Assembly: GCF_001997345.1 (NCBI RefSeq)
Contig: NZ_CP019606.1
Span: 3,534,001-3,598,000 of the forward strand
DNA from: Tessaracoccus aquimaris
Lineage (GTDB): Bacteria > Actinomycetota > Actinomycetes > Propionibacteriales > Propionibacteriaceae
DNA: 64,000 nucleotides
Reading direction: 5' to 3'
Of this stretch, positions 35,822 to 44,597 are shown one piece after another; within the stretch, counting starts at the first letter, position 1, and each line of letters opens with the position of its first letter. A model generated the notes under the pieces. That model made no database searches. It worked only from the letters and a program-made list of their open reading frames with translations, and was not told the DNA's origin. The position numbers were made by a program, and so were the translations under genes.

Positions 35822-35840
35822 AAACGGAAACTACCACGCA

Positions 35841-35873
35841 CGATGCTCCATGCGAGCCGGTTCGCAAGCATCG
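35841..35873 (-). promoter_or_regulatory. Inverted repeat in the leader of the CUT2 operon
   Basis: CGATGCT-cca-TGCGA-gccggt-TCGCA-AGCATCG (plus-strand reading): outer 7-bp and inner 5-bp complementary arms with a 3-nt bulge on one side, 20 bases upstream of the ATPase start. Could be an operator or a 5'-leader hairpin. No regulator gene is adjacent. Confidence 0.5.
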
Positions 35874-35927
35874 TTATCCAGGCGCTATCTCGCCCCACCC
35901 GAAGGGCGGTCGGTCCGACTCCTGTGC

Positions 35928-36686
35928 TCAGGCGGTCAGCGCGAGGGCGAGCAGCGCTGCCGACATGACGATCTCCAGGATGCCGATCTGGGCGGGGGTT
36001 CGCTTGGCGCGTGGCATCCACCACGCCCGGGCGACCAGGGCGAGCGCCCACACGATCCACGGCCAGCCGAGCCAGCCCAGCACCACCGCGACGATCGTCG
36101 CCGCGGCGAGCACCGCGTGGTAGCCGACGGACCTGGCCGCCGAGGCGGGGTCGTTGCGTTCCCGGATCAGGGCCTTGACGTGCATCACCGTCCCCACGAA
36201 GTACAGCGTCACCGCGACCATCACGGAGGCCTCCGTCGCGGTCAGCGCGGGCGCGCCCGGCCACAGCCTCAGCACGCCCATCAAGCCGCACGACGCCACC
36301 ACGGTGAGGGCGCCCGAGGCGAGGCTGCGCTCCCGCTTACTTGCCGCCAGCCACAGCGAGGTGCCGAGCACCACCGCGTACGGCGGCACCCACCACAGCA
36401 GCGGCCAGCCCTTCACCACCAGCGTCGCGATCCCGAACACTGCCGCGCCCGCCGCGTAGGAGATCAGCGGAGGGTAGTAGCGGGAGCGTCGCTTCGCTGG
36501 GGACTTGAGCGTCAACGTCGCGGCGTTGAATGCGAAGTATCCGATCAGCCAGGTGAGGCCGAGGAACAGGTCGCCGAGGTCGAGGGGTCGGACGCGGTAC
36601 GCCATGGCAAGCCCGGCAAGGTACGGGACCACGATCATGGCCCACGCTCCGTGCTGCTGGGGCACCCACCCGGTCGACTTCGCCAC
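35928..36686 (-). CDS. YwiC-like family membrane protein
   Basis: 252 residues. The N-terminal signature WVPQQHGAWAMIVVPYLAGL is diagnostic of YwiC-like proteins. About eight hydrophobic segments follow (DLFLGLTWLIGYFAFNA; YPPLISYAAGAAVFGIAT; VMVAVTLYFVGTVMHVKAL). The family is widespread, sometimes near respiratory genes, with no proven function; its UbiA-like aspect has been suggested from topology only. Acts in the cytoplasmic membrane. Convergent with nothing; divergent from the plus-strand gene at 36751. Confidence 0.85.
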   Translation of the reverse strand: MAKSTGWVPQQHGAWAMIVVPYLAGLAMAYRVRPLDLGDLFLGLTWLIGYFAFNAATLTLKSPAKRRSRYYPPLISYAAGAAVFGIATLVVKGWPLLWWVPPYAVVLGTSLWLAASKRERSLASGALTVVASCGLMGVLRLWPGAPALTATEASVMVAVTLYFVGTVMHVKALIRERNDPASAARSVGYHAVLAAATIVAVVLGWLGWPWIVWALALVARAWWMPRAKRTPAQIGILEIVMSAALLALALTA

Positions 36687-36750
36687 ACGCCCACGCTATC
36701 TGATCGCCCGATGGGCTCCGACTGTCGGCCCCCGTGTTTAGGCTGTTGTC

Positions 36751-37701
36751 ATGAACGACATCCACGCCTGGCTGCTCGACTCCGACCCCGCACTCGCCTG
36801 GCAGGTCGAACGCGACCTGCTCGCTGCTGACCAGCAACGATGGCAGTCGACGCGCGACCGGGTCGCGACCGAGGGCTTCGGTGCGCGACTGCTCGCGCTG
36901 CAGGATGAGGACGGGCAGTGGGCTGGCGGCGCGTTCTTCCCCGCCGGGTTCGGCTTCGGTAACGACGAGGAGGGGCAGCCGTGGACGGCGACCACCTGGT
37001 CGCTGAACACGCTGCGCGAGTACGGCGTCGACGCCGAGCATCTCAAGGGAACCGCAGAACTGCTCGACGCCAACAGCCTGTGGGAGTACGACGACCTTCC
37101 CTACTGGGGAGGCGAGGTCGACGCGTGCATCAACGCGTTCACGCTGGCCAACGGCGCATGGCTCGGCGCAGACGTCACCGCGCTGCGCGACTGGTTCCCG
37201 GCACACCAGATGGACGACGGCGGCTGGAACTGCGAATGGGTCGACGGGTCGACGCGATCCTCTGTCCAGTCGACGCTCAACTCGTTGAAGGGGATGCTCG
37301 ACTACGAGCAGCGCACCGGCGACGAGACACTGCGGGCCTCACGGCTCCGTGGTCAGGAGTACCTGCTGGAGCGACGGCTGCTGTGGCGGCTCTCCGACGG
37401 GGAACTGATCGCCCCGTGGGTCGACAAGTTCGCCTACCCGTTCCGCGCCTTCTACAACGCGCTGACGGCGCTCGACTACTTCCGGGCCGCGTCGCTGCAC
37501 GACGATCTCGACCCGGACCCGCGGTTGGCGGACGCCGTCGAGGTGTTGCGTGCCGATCGGCAGCCAGACGGAACGTGGCTGCAGGCGCGCAGACACCCGG
37601 GAGACGTGTGGTTCGAGGTCGACGTCGAGGGCGGCGAGCCGTCGAAGTGGGTGACGTTCCACGCGATGCGCGTCCTCGACTGGTGGGACGCGGCGCGGTG
37701 A
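36751..37701 (+). CDS. Prenyltransferase/squalene-cyclase-like alpha-alpha barrel protein
   Basis: 316 residues. Repeated QW-type segments, [36 protein letters not shown] and [19 protein letters not shown], match the alpha/alpha-barrel repeats of squalene-cyclase and prenyltransferase-like folds. The cyclase catalytic DxDD motif and the prenyltransferase zinc ligands are not visible. Cytoplasmic, no signal peptide. The opening [20 protein letters not shown] is conserved in actinobacterial proteins of this kind, whose role is unknown. ATG 36751; convergent with upp (stops 4 bases apart). Confidence 0.75.
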   Translation: MNDIHAWLLDSDPALAWQVERDLLAADQQRWQSTRDRVATEGFGARLLALQDEDGQWAGGAFFPAGFGFGNDEEGQPWTATTWSLNTLREYGVDAEHLKGTAELLDANSLWEYDDLPYWGGEVDACINAFTLANGAWLGADVTALRDWFPAHQMDDGGWNCEWVDGSTRSSVQSTLNSLKGMLDYEQRTGDETLRASRLRGQEYLLERRLLWRLSDGELIAPWVDKFAYPFRAFYNALTALDYFRAASLHDDLDPDPRLADAVEVLRADRQPDGTWLQARRHPGDVWFEVDVEGGEPSKWVTFHAMRVLDWWDAAR

Positions 37702-37705
37702 GGCG

Positions 37706-38346
37706 CTACTCGGCCAGCCCGTAGAGGCGGTCGCCCGCGTCGCCGAGGCCGGGCACGATGTAGCCGTTCTCGTCGAGTCGCTCATCGACGGCCGCGACCA
37801 CCAGCGAGCAGGGCACCTGAAGGTCCGAGAGCAGCCCCTGCAACTTCTCGATGCCCTCAGGGGCGGCGAGCAGGCAGATGCAGGTGATGTCGTCGGCACC
37901 CCGGTCGACCAGGAACTGGACGGCACCCCGAGCGAGCCGCCGGTGGCGAGCATCGGATCGAGCACGTAGCACTGGCGACCCGACAGGTCGTTGGGGAGCC
38001 GCTCCGCGTAGGTCATCGGCTGCAGGGTCTCCTCGTCCCGGATCATGCCCAGGAAGCCGACCTCGGCCGTCGGGACGAGCCGCAGCATGCCGTCGAGCAT
38101 GCCGAGCCCCGCGCGCAGGATCGGCACCACGAGAGGTGCCGGCTGCGCCAGGCGGGTGCCGTTGGTCGTGGCGATGGGGGTCTCGATCTCCACGTCGTTG
38201 ACGCGGACGCCGAAGGTCGCCTCGTAGGCGAGCAGAGTGACGAGTTCGTCGACGAGCTTCCGGAAAACCGGCTGCGGTGTGCTCTTGCTGCGCAGCAGCG
38301 TGAGCTTGTGATCGACGAGGGGGTGCTGAACGACGCGTACTTCCAC
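37706..38346 (-). CDS. upp: Uracil phosphoribosyltransferase, frameshifted
   Basis: N-terminal frame: [39 protein letters not shown] and the PRPP-region [13 protein letters not shown]-terminal frame: [38 protein letters not shown] and [11 protein letters not shown], the uracil-binding end. The frames join after adding one G to GGGG (CCCC at 37926-37929 on the plus strand) as [16 protein letters not shown]. The product is then 213 residues, the normal UPRT length. GTG at 38346 gives the standard start; an ATG at 38364 is possible. It salvages uracil with PRPP to UMP. A read error is far more likely than loss. Confidence 0.92.
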
Positions 38347-38465
38347 GAGCCAACCTTCCCACATCCGGGCAAGTGCGCGAATGGTTGGGGGGTGGGAGGT
38401 GTGTCTTCGGGGGTGTCGTGCAAGGATGGAGCCTCACTGGAATTGTCGGGTGGAAGGAGCCAGCC

Positions 38466-39041
38466 GTGGACGTGTTCGATGACGACGCGGAGCCGTTCGA
38501 TCTGAAGGACGACGCGGACGCCGCCGACGACGACTACGACGACGATGACGACTTGGAGGACGCGTCTGAGGACGACGTCGACCTGGTCGTCGCGCTCTAC
38601 CGCGAGGACGGCAAGCCGACCGCCGTCCCCATGGACTTCGACCTGGCCAACGACCTCGAGGAACTGATCCGCCAGCTCACCCGACTGCCCGGCGACTCAG
38701 GCGCCGACGGGTGGGTGTCGATCAACGGCGAGTTCTTCGTGATCTGCCGCGTCCGGGGCCGCACCGTCGAGGTGCTGCTCTCCGACGTGACCGCCGCCAA
38801 CGACTGGCCCATCGCCCGCGATGTTGTCGACTACCTCGGCGTCGAACTCCCCGACGATGACGACGAGCCGACCCCGCTCGGCGACCTGGAGATGTACGCG
38901 GCAAGCGGCATCCGGGCCTTCGAACTCGAGGCGATCACCACCGACTACGACGAGGACTCCGACGAACTGCTGCACCGGATCGCCGAGCGGCTGAAGGTCG
39001 CAGACGAGTTCGAGCGGGCCGCCGAGGCCTTCGACGACTGA
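38466..39041 (+). CDS. tRNA adenosine deaminase-associated protein (acidic)
   Basis: 191 residues from GTG with an excellent GGAAGGAG site. The first 40 residues are extremely acidic (runs of Asp/Glu, e.g. [18 protein letters not shown]). The folded part, [60 protein letters not shown], is the conserved actinobacterial protein encoded immediately before tadA. It ends two bases before the TadA start. The constant pairing suggests a partner or regulator of TadA, but no activity is known. Confidence 0.88.
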   Translation: MDVFDDDAEPFDLKDDADAADDDYDDDDDLEDASEDDVDLVVALYREDGKPTAVPMDFDLANDLEELIRQLTRLPGDSGADGWVSINGEFFVICRVRGRTVEVLLSDVTAANDWPIARDVVDYLGVELPDDDDEPTPLGDLEMYAASGIRAFELEAITTDYDEDSDELLHRIAERLKVADEFERAAEAFDD

Positions 39042-39043
39042 CG

Positions 39044-39499
39044 TTGGGCACCCGCTGGCACGACCCGATGCGGCTCGCCCTCGGCGAGGCCGAGGCTGCC
39101 GCACGCCACGGGGACGTCCCCATCGGGGCGGTCATCCTCGGCCCGGACGGGACCGTCATCTCAGCCGCGGGGAACGAGCGTGAACTGCACGGCGACCCGA
39201 CGGCGCACGCCGAGGTCGTCGCGATCAGGCGCGCCGCGGAGGCACTCGGGGAGTGGCGCCTTAGCGGCTGCACCCTGGTCGTCACCCTCGAGCCATGCAC
39301 CATGTGCGCGGGGGCGATCGTGGCATCCCGGATCGAGCACCTCGTCTTCGGCGCGTTTGACGAGAAGGCGGGCGCGGTCGCGTCGCTGTGGGACGTCGTG
39401 CGCGACCCGCGGCTCAACCACCGCCCGACGGTGACCCCCGGCGTCCTTACCGCCGAGTGCTCGGCGCTGCTCGACGCCTTCTTCCGCGCCCGGCGCTGA
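39044..39499 (+). CDS. tadA: tRNA-specific adenosine deaminase
   Basis: 151 residues from TTG at 39044 (an ATG 24 bases later is an alternative start). Zinc site intact: HGDPTAHAEVVAIRRAAEAL with the catalytic HAE, and LEPCTMCAGAIVASRI with PCxxC. GDVPIGAVILGPDG at the N-terminus and VASLWDVVRDPRLNHRP at the end are typical. It deaminates A34 of tRNA-Arg(ACG) to inosine; that tRNA is encoded at 27493-27565. Coupled with the acidic associated protein. Confidence 0.94.
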   Translation: MGTRWHDPMRLALGEAEAAARHGDVPIGAVILGPDGTVISAAGNERELHGDPTAHAEVVAIRRAAEALGEWRLSGCTLVVTLEPCTMCAGAIVASRIEHLVFGAFDEKAGAVASLWDVVRDPRLNHRPTVTPGVLTAECSALLDAFFRARR

Positions 39500-39503
39500 C
39501 CTC

Positions 39504-39530
39504 ACCCCGACGGGCCTCGCCCATCGGGGT
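39504..39530 (+). terminator. Hairpin after tadA
   Basis: ACCCCGACGGGC / GCCCATCGGGGT, 12 pairs with one C-A mismatch and a 3-nt loop, 5 bases after the tadA stop. Followed by CTGCTGCC without a T-tract, so a weak or factor-assisted terminator. Confidence 0.5.
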
Positions 39531-39600
39531 CTGCTGCCGGCCGCCGCGCGACCTTAGTGTCCTTGGTGGAGCACGGAGTCGCTCGAACCCGGAGGCGGCC

Positions 39601-40182
39601 ATGACGAGTCGAGAGTCCCCCCTGCGTGAGGCGCTGCTGCGGCAGCGCGTCCTGGGGATCGTGCGCGAGGCGAGCGAGGACGCCGCGGTCGCGTCGGCGT
39701 CGCTCGCCCTGACGAAGGGCCTCTCCGTGATCGAGGTGTCGGCCACCACCCTGGGATGGGACGCGGCCATCAGACGACTCCGCGAGCGCTTCCCGGACCG
39801 CAGGCTCGGCGTCGGCACGGTGCTGGACGCGGCCATCGCGGAGCGCGCGCTGGAGGCGGGGGCCGACTTCCTCGTCACGCCGTCGATCCCCACCGACCTC
39901 CGAGCCATCCTCGGCCTGGGTGCCGAGGTGCTGCCCGGGGTGTTCAGCCCCACCGACGTCGGCCGCGCGCTGGAGTTCGGGCTGGGGATCGTCAAACTGT
40001 TCCCCGCCGCGGCCCTCGGGGTCGGCTATCTCGGGGCCCTGGCCGGGCCGTTCCCCGGCGTCGACGTCGTCGCGGTCGGAGGCATCGGAGCGGACACTGC
40101 CGGCGACTGGCTCGCCGCGGGCGCGCTCGCCGTCGGACTCGGATCCAACCTGGCTGACTGGACGCCGACGGGCCCGACATGA
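39601..40182 (+). CDS. eda: 2-dehydro-3-deoxy-phosphogluconate (KDPG-type) aldolase
   Basis: 193 residues from ATG 39601; the longer upstream extension overlaps non-coding sequence and is dropped. VLGIVREAS, KGLSVIEVSATTLGWDAAIR, RLGVGTVLDAAIAERALEAG, ADFLVTPSIPTDL and the Schiff-base lysine in GIVKLFPAAALG define the class I KDPG/KHG aldolase family; VAVGGIGADTAGDWLAAGAL closes the barrel. It cleaves KDPG to pyruvate and glyceraldehyde 3-phosphate. Four-base overlap (ATGA) with the sugar kinase. The dehydratase needed for a complete pathway is not in the window. Confidence 0.9.
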   Translation: MTSRESPLREALLRQRVLGIVREASEDAAVASASLALTKGLSVIEVSATTLGWDAAIRRLRERFPDRRLGVGTVLDAAIAERALEAGADFLVTPSIPTDLRAILGLGAEVLPGVFSPTDVGRALEFGLGIVKLFPAAALGVGYLGALAGPFPGVDVVAVGGIGADTAGDWLAAGALAVGLGSNLADWTPTGPT

Positions 40183-41111
40183 TCGACGTCGTGACGCTCG
40201 GCGAGGTGCTCGCCTCGTTCCGGATGGACGGCCCGCTGCGGGTCGGCACCGCCGCCGCGTTCTCGTTCGTGGGCGCGGAGAGCAACGTCGCCGTCGGCCT
40301 CACCCGGCTGGGACATCGCGCCGCCCTCGTCGGTGCGACCGGAGCGGACGCGCTCTCGCTGGCCGTCCGCCGCGGCCTGGCGGGGGAGGGCGTTGACTGT
40401 TCCCGGCTCCGCATCGACCCGGACCGTCCCGGCGCGGTGGTCGTGCTCGACGCGCCGCTGGCCGGGGTGCGGCGGGTCAGTTACCTGCGCACCGGGTCGG
40501 CCGGCTCAGCGCTGACCGACGAGGACGTCGCGTCGGTGGTGGAGTTACGGCCTCGGATCCTGCACGTGTCGGGCGTGACCTGCGCGCTGGGGGAGTCTGC
40601 GGCGCGGGTGGTTGAGCGCGCCGTCACCGCGGCGCGGGAACGTGGCGTGCTCGTCAGCCTGGACCTCAACTACCGCTCGTCACTCTGGGGGCCCGACGAC
40701 GCGGCGGCCGTCCTCGGCCCGCTTGCCCGGAGAGCGGACGTCCTGTTCGGGTCGGAGGACGAGTTGGCGCTGGTCCTCGGCTCCGCGGCCGACGGCGAGG
40801 CGCTGAGCCGCCTCGGCCCGAGCCAGGTGATCGTCAAGCGCGGCCCGGCGGGAGCGTCCTGCATCATCGACGGCGCGGCGCCCGTCGAGGCGCCGAGCGT
40901 GGCGTCATCCATCGTCGACCCGGTCGGGGCAGGCGACGCGTTCGCCGCCGGCTACCTGTCAGGGCTCTTGATCGATCTGGCCCCGGCGGAGCGGCTCGCG
41001 CGCGCCAATGCGGTGGCGGCGTTCGCGCTCGGCAACCAAGGCGACTGGGAGGGGCTCCCGCGCTTGGACGACCTGCGGTTCGCCGGGATCGTGGACGAGG
41101 CGGTCCGCTGA
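40179..41111 (+). CDS. PfkB-family sugar kinase, probable 2-keto-3-deoxygluconate kinase
   Basis: 310 residues. PfkB opening GEVLASFRMDGPLRVGTAAA, GAESNVAVGLTRLGHRAALV (substrate-binding G-x-x-x-N-x-A), VSYLRTGSAGSALTDEDV, and the catalytic anion hole DPVGAGDAFAAGYLSGLL with the base aspartate. Coupling to a KDPG aldolase makes KDG kinase (KDG to KDPG) the best assignment, as in hexuronate catabolism or a semi-phosphorylative Entner-Doudoroff branch. Enzymes of this family have varied sugars, so the call rests on context. Confidence 0.85.
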   Translation: MIDVVTLGEVLASFRMDGPLRVGTAAAFSFVGAESNVAVGLTRLGHRAALVGATGADALSLAVRRGLAGEGVDCSRLRIDPDRPGAVVVLDAPLAGVRRVSYLRTGSAGSALTDEDVASVVELRPRILHVSGVTCALGESAARVVERAVTAARERGVLVSLDLNYRSSLWGPDDAAAVLGPLARRADVLFGSEDELALVLGSAADGEALSRLGPSQVIVKRGPAGASCIIDGAAPVEAPSVASSIVDPVGAGDAFAAGYLSGLLIDLAPAERLARANAVAAFALGNQGDWEGLPRLDDLRFAGIVDEAVR

Positions 41112-41115
41112 ACCG

Positions 41116-42048
41116 TCAGGGGGCGAGGGAGCGGACGGTCCGGAAGCCTACGTTGCCGGAGGCCGAGTCGGCGGTGGTCGACGTGCGCGCCGAGTTGCGG
41201 TACCGGTTGCAGTACGAGATGTGGCAGAGGTAACTGCCGCCGCGCATCACCCGCAGCGCCTCCGGGTCGGCCTGATCGGCGTCGGGAAGCCACGTGTCGT
41301 GGCACCACTCCCACACGTTGCCGACGCTCTGCCACAGCCCGTAGCCGTTGGGCGCGAAGGTGTGCACCGGGGCGGTGGTGAGGTAGCCGTCCTCGCAGGT
41401 GTTGACGGTGGGGAAGCGGCCCTGCCAGATGTTGGCCCGCCAGCCGCCCTCGTCGACCTCAGCATCGCCCCACGGGTACTTGGCGCCGTCGAGGCCGCCC
41501 CGCGAGGCGTACTCCCATTCGGCCTCGGACGGTAGCCTGCGGCCGCACCAGGCGGCGTAGGCGGTGGCGTCACGCCAGGTGACCTGGACGACGGGGTGGT
41601 CGTCGAGGCCGTCCAACGATGACAGCGGACCGGCCGGGTGACGCCAGTCGGCGCCGCGCACGACGGCCCACCACGGCGTGCCGGACGCCGCTCCGAGCAC
41701 GTCGCGATCGTCGGCCCGGACGGCCAGGTGGAAGACGGGGGAGATGCCGAGGTCCTCGGCGTCCGTCACGTAGCCGGTGGCCGCGACGAACTCGGCGAAG
41801 GCGGCGTTGGTGACGGAGGTGGAGTCGATGCCGAAGGCCGCCACGTCGACTCGGCGGATCGGCAGTTCGGCGTCGCCGGGGTTGGCGTCCCCCGACGAGT
41901 CGCCCATCGCGAACTGCCCGGCCGCCACGAGCACCTCTGCGGGGTGGTGCTCTGCGCGACCGGTGGCCGCCATGGGCGTGCGAGGCTCCGCCGGTGAGGT
42001 GCGCGGGACGCCGCCCGCGCAGCACTGCGCGCCCGAACCGTCGTCCAT
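41116..42048 (-). CDS. Formylglycine-generating enzyme family protein
   Basis: 310 residues from ATG 42048, chosen for the GAGGCGGG site six bases upstream; ATGs at 42054 and 42066 are alternatives. FGE-sulfatase domain: LVAAGQFAMGDSSGDANPGD, RLPSEAEWEYASRGG, GNVWEWCHDTWLPDADQ. The active-site cysteine pair is present in RGGSYLCHISYCNRYRNSAR, as in human SUMF1 and the Streptomyces enzyme, so it should be a true copper-dependent FGE that converts Cys to formylglycine in CxPxR sulfatases. No sulfatase is in the window. Very close to Streptomyces-type FGE in layout. The N-terminus has an unusual CC pair (GSGAQCCAGG). Confidence 0.92.
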   Translation of the reverse strand: MDDGSGAQCCAGGVPRTSPAEPRTPMAATGRAEHHPAEVLVAAGQFAMGDSSGDANPGDAELPIRRVDVAAFGIDSTSVTNAAFAEFVAATGYVTDAEDLGISPVFHLAVRADDRDVLGAASGTPWWAVVRGADWRHPAGPLSSLDGLDDHPVVQVTWRDATAYAAWCGRRLPSEAEWEYASRGGLDGAKYPWGDAEVDEGGWRANIWQGRFPTVNTCEDGYLTTAPVHTFAPNGYGLWQSVGNVWEWCHDTWLPDADQADPEALRVMRGGSYLCHISYCNRYRNSARTSTTADSASGNVGFRTVRSLAP

Positions 42049-42089
42049 CGTCATCCCGCCTCTCATCCCGGCCAACCTATCCGGTTGGC

Positions 42090-43265
42090 TTACAGGTCGT
42101 CCTCGATCGGCAGACGCATGTCGGGCTGTGCCTTGCGGAACACGGCGGACACGATGACCGCGAGCGCGCAGATCGTGACGCTCACCAGGATGCCCCCGTG
42201 GCCGCCGCGGGCGTCGATCGCGATGCCGGCCAGCGCTGAGCCGATCGAGGTGCCGAGGAGTTGCCCGGTGCCGATCCAGCCGAAGGCCTCCGCGGTGTCG
42301 GAGAAGTCGACGGCCCGGGCGATCACGGACGACACGGCGGCCAGGGCCGGGGCGATGCCGAGCCCGGCCACGAAGAGGGCGATCGCCAGCCCGATGAAGC
42401 CCGACGTGGCCGTCGCGACCGCGAAGCCGCTGACGACGACGAGCAGTCGGAGAGTCAACGACCAGCGGGTGAGCTGGCGGTTCCCGGCAAGCAGTCCGCC
42501 GAGCAGCGACCCGATCGACGAGATGGCAAGCACGAGGCCCGCGTTGATGGAGCCCTCGCCGAACGTGGCGACCACCGCGGCCTCGATGGAGGCGAACGAG
42601 CCGATCATGAGCATCGAGGCGAACATCATCAGCACGACCGACGGGTTCTGCAGCACCCTGCCGAGCTTGCGGGTGGCCACGGGGATGTTGAGTCGACGCA
42701 CCCGCGGGGCGAGCGCGAACAGCAGGCCTCCCGCGACCTGAATGCCGACGACCACCAAGAGGGCCGTCGACGTCCCGAAGGCCGCGACGAGCAGGGTGAT
42801 CAGCACCGGCCCGAACACCCAGATCAGCTCCTGCAGGGCCGCGTCCAGGTTGAACAGGGCGGTGAGCATCCGCTGGGGCGCCAGGATCGGGTACAGGGTG
42901 CGGACGGCAGGGATGACGGGCGGCATCGCGGCCCCGCCCAAGGCAGCCAGCGCCGCGAGGCCCGCCAAGGGCAGGGGGAGAGCCGCAAGCAGGGCGAACG
43001 ACAGCGACGAGATGGTCAACGTGAACAGAAGCACCCGTGTCGTCCCGAACCGGCTGAGTTGACGCGACACGATGGGGCCGGCGATGGCCATGCCGATCGA
43101 GAAGGCGGCGAGCACGATTCCGGCAGCGGTGTAGTTTCCCTGGCTGTGCTCCACGTGCATCAGGAGGCCGAGCGAGTACATGCCTGCGGGGAAGCGCGCG
43201 GCGAGCTGGGTCCCAATGACGAGAGCGAGACCGGGAATCTTCATCAGGGCCACAAAGTCGCGCAC
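42090..43265 (-). CDS. Major facilitator superfamily transporter
   Basis: 391 residues, twelve hydrophobic segments: LGLLMHVEHSQGNYTAAGIV, VLAAFSIGMAIAGPIVSRQL, FALLAALPLPLAGLAALAAL, GGAAMPPVIPAVRTLYPILA, and a second half starting about residue 205. Loop 2-3 (SRQLSRFGTTR) resembles the MFS A motif. Probable drug or metabolite exporter; the group often contains such uncharacterised transporters. It precedes the FGE gene on the same strand by 41 bases. Confidence 0.88.
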   Translation of the reverse strand: MRDFVALMKIPGLALVIGTQLAARFPAGMYSLGLLMHVEHSQGNYTAAGIVLAAFSIGMAIAGPIVSRQLSRFGTTRVLLFTLTISSLSFALLAALPLPLAGLAALAALGGAAMPPVIPAVRTLYPILAPQRMLTALFNLDAALQELIWVFGPVLITLLVAAFGTSTALLVVVGIQVAGGLLFALAPRVRRLNIPVATRKLGRVLQNPSVVLMMFASMLMIGSFASIEAAVVATFGEGSINAGLVLAISSIGSLLGGLLAGNRQLTRWSLTLRLLVVVSGFAVATATSGFIGLAIALFVAGLGIAPALAAVSSVIARAVDFSDTAEAFGWIGTGQLLGTSIGSALAGIAIDARGGHGGILVSVTICALAVIVSAVFRKAQPDMRLPIEDDL

Positions 43266-43354
43266 CGGCCCACTCTAGTCGCGCCCCGTCTGGGCCCATA
43301 ACCGCGCTCGGGGCGAATTGGTCAAACCGGACACGACTCGGTAAAATCGCTCTC

Positions 43355-43439
43355 GGTGATGTGACTGAGCGGCCGAAAGTGCTCGCCTCGAAAGCGAGAG
43401 TAGGGAAACCTACCGGGGGTTCAAATCCCTCCATCACCG
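43355..43439 (+). tRNA. tRNA-Ser (anticodon CGA)
   Basis: 85-nt class II tRNA. Acceptor GGTGATG/CATCACC with discriminator G, anticodon stem CTCGC/GCGAG and loop CTCGAAA with CGA at 43389-43391, long variable arm, T arm GGGGTTCAAATCCCT. Confidence 0.95.
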
Positions 43440-43449
43440 CCGCGAGATG

Positions 43450-43483
43450 AACGAACCCCCGGTAGCGACACCGGGGGTTCGTT
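43450..43483. terminator. Bidirectional terminator after tRNA-Ser(CGA)
   Basis: Perfect 14-bp stem AACGAACCCCCGGT / ACCGGGGGTTCGTT around a 6-nt loop AGCGAC. T residues flank on the plus side (GTTTACG). It is 11 bases after the tRNA and 23 bases beyond the stop of the minus-strand ThuB-like gene, so it probably ends both transcripts. Confidence 0.88.
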
Positions 43484-43505
43484 TACGTCTAGCGCCCGTC
43501 GGGGC

Positions 43506-44593
43506 CTAACCGCCGTTGTCCCGCCACGTCGACAGGACCCTGAGCGTCGCAGGGTCGGTCTCCTGGGCAGTCGCCGACTCGAGCCCCTGCGCGAGAAGGT
43601 CGGCGATCGTGACCCGCTCCCGGGTCTCGGACGACAGGACGGCCGCCTCGACCATGGCGAGACTCCTCACATTGGATCTGGCGTCCGTGCTCGGCGGTTC
43701 ACCTGAGCGCAGGGCCGCGACGAACTCCGCGAGTGAGCCGTCGATCTGCTCCGGCGCTGAAATGAGGTCGATCGTCTGCGGCCCGTCGCCGACATCGATG
43801 GCAACGGCCGAATCGCCGTCCCAGGTCGCGGTGCCTTCGCTTCCGCTCAGGCGCCATGTGCCGTTCCAGGACGTCTCCAGTCCCGGGCTGCACCAGGACC
43901 CGGCGTAGGTGAACCGGACGCCTCCCTCGAACTCGAAGATGGCGGACGCGTTCGCGTCAGCCGCGAACCAACTCCACGCGGGGTTGTACTCCTCGGCGTA
44001 GACGGCGACCGGCTCACGACCGAGCAGCATTCGGGCCGCGTCGAACTGGTGGACCGCCATGTCGACGAGCAGCACGTGGGCCATCTCTTCGCGGAACCCG
44101 CCGAAGTGGGGGCCTTGAAGAACTCGATGCTCAGGCTGCCCACCTCGCCAAGCGAGGTCCTGGAACCCATCAGGGCCTCGAAGCCGTCGAAGTAGCGCCG
44201 CGACTGGCTGATCATCAGGAGTTGATCGTAGGCCTGCGCCGCTGCCGCCTGGCGAAGGGCGGAGGCGACATCGGGGGCGGCGGGCTTCTCGCAGAGCACG
44301 GGCACCCCGGCCGTGAGCGCCTGCACGTTCACGGGGAGGTGGGCGTTCGGGACGGTGACGTTGACGACGGCATCTGGGCGCAGTTCCTCCAGCAGCGCGC
44401 CCAGGTCGGCTCCGTGGCGAACATCGCCCATGCCCTCGTCGCGCAGCAGCGAGGCGGCGACCTCAGGGTCGAGGTCGACGAGGCCCACCAGTTCGGTGTC
44501 GGGGCTTCGTCTCAGTGCACCGACCCATGCGCGGCCCATCGCTCCCGCCCCGACCTGCACGATCCGGAGCGGCCGGTCCTGTGGCGCGTTCAA
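43506..44593 (-). CDS. ThuB-like Gfo/Idh/MocA dehydrogenase, frameshifted
   Basis: N-terminal frame: RIVQVGAGAMGRAWVGALRR, VVNVTVPNAHLPVNVQALTA, EKP box VLCEKPAAPDVASAL, LLMISQSRRYFDGFEAL. C-terminal frame: EEMAHVLLVDMAVHQFDAAR onward. They join when one C is added to the CCCCC run (GGGGG at 44108-44112 on the plus strand) as FFKAPHFGGFREEMAHV, giving 362 residues. The start is TTG 44593, four bases after the ThuA stop; no better start in frame exists. In rhizobial thuEFGKAB, ThuB oxidises the imported disaccharide to its 3-keto form, and order and neighbours here support that role. Confidence 0.82.
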
Positions 44594-44597
44594 TTGC

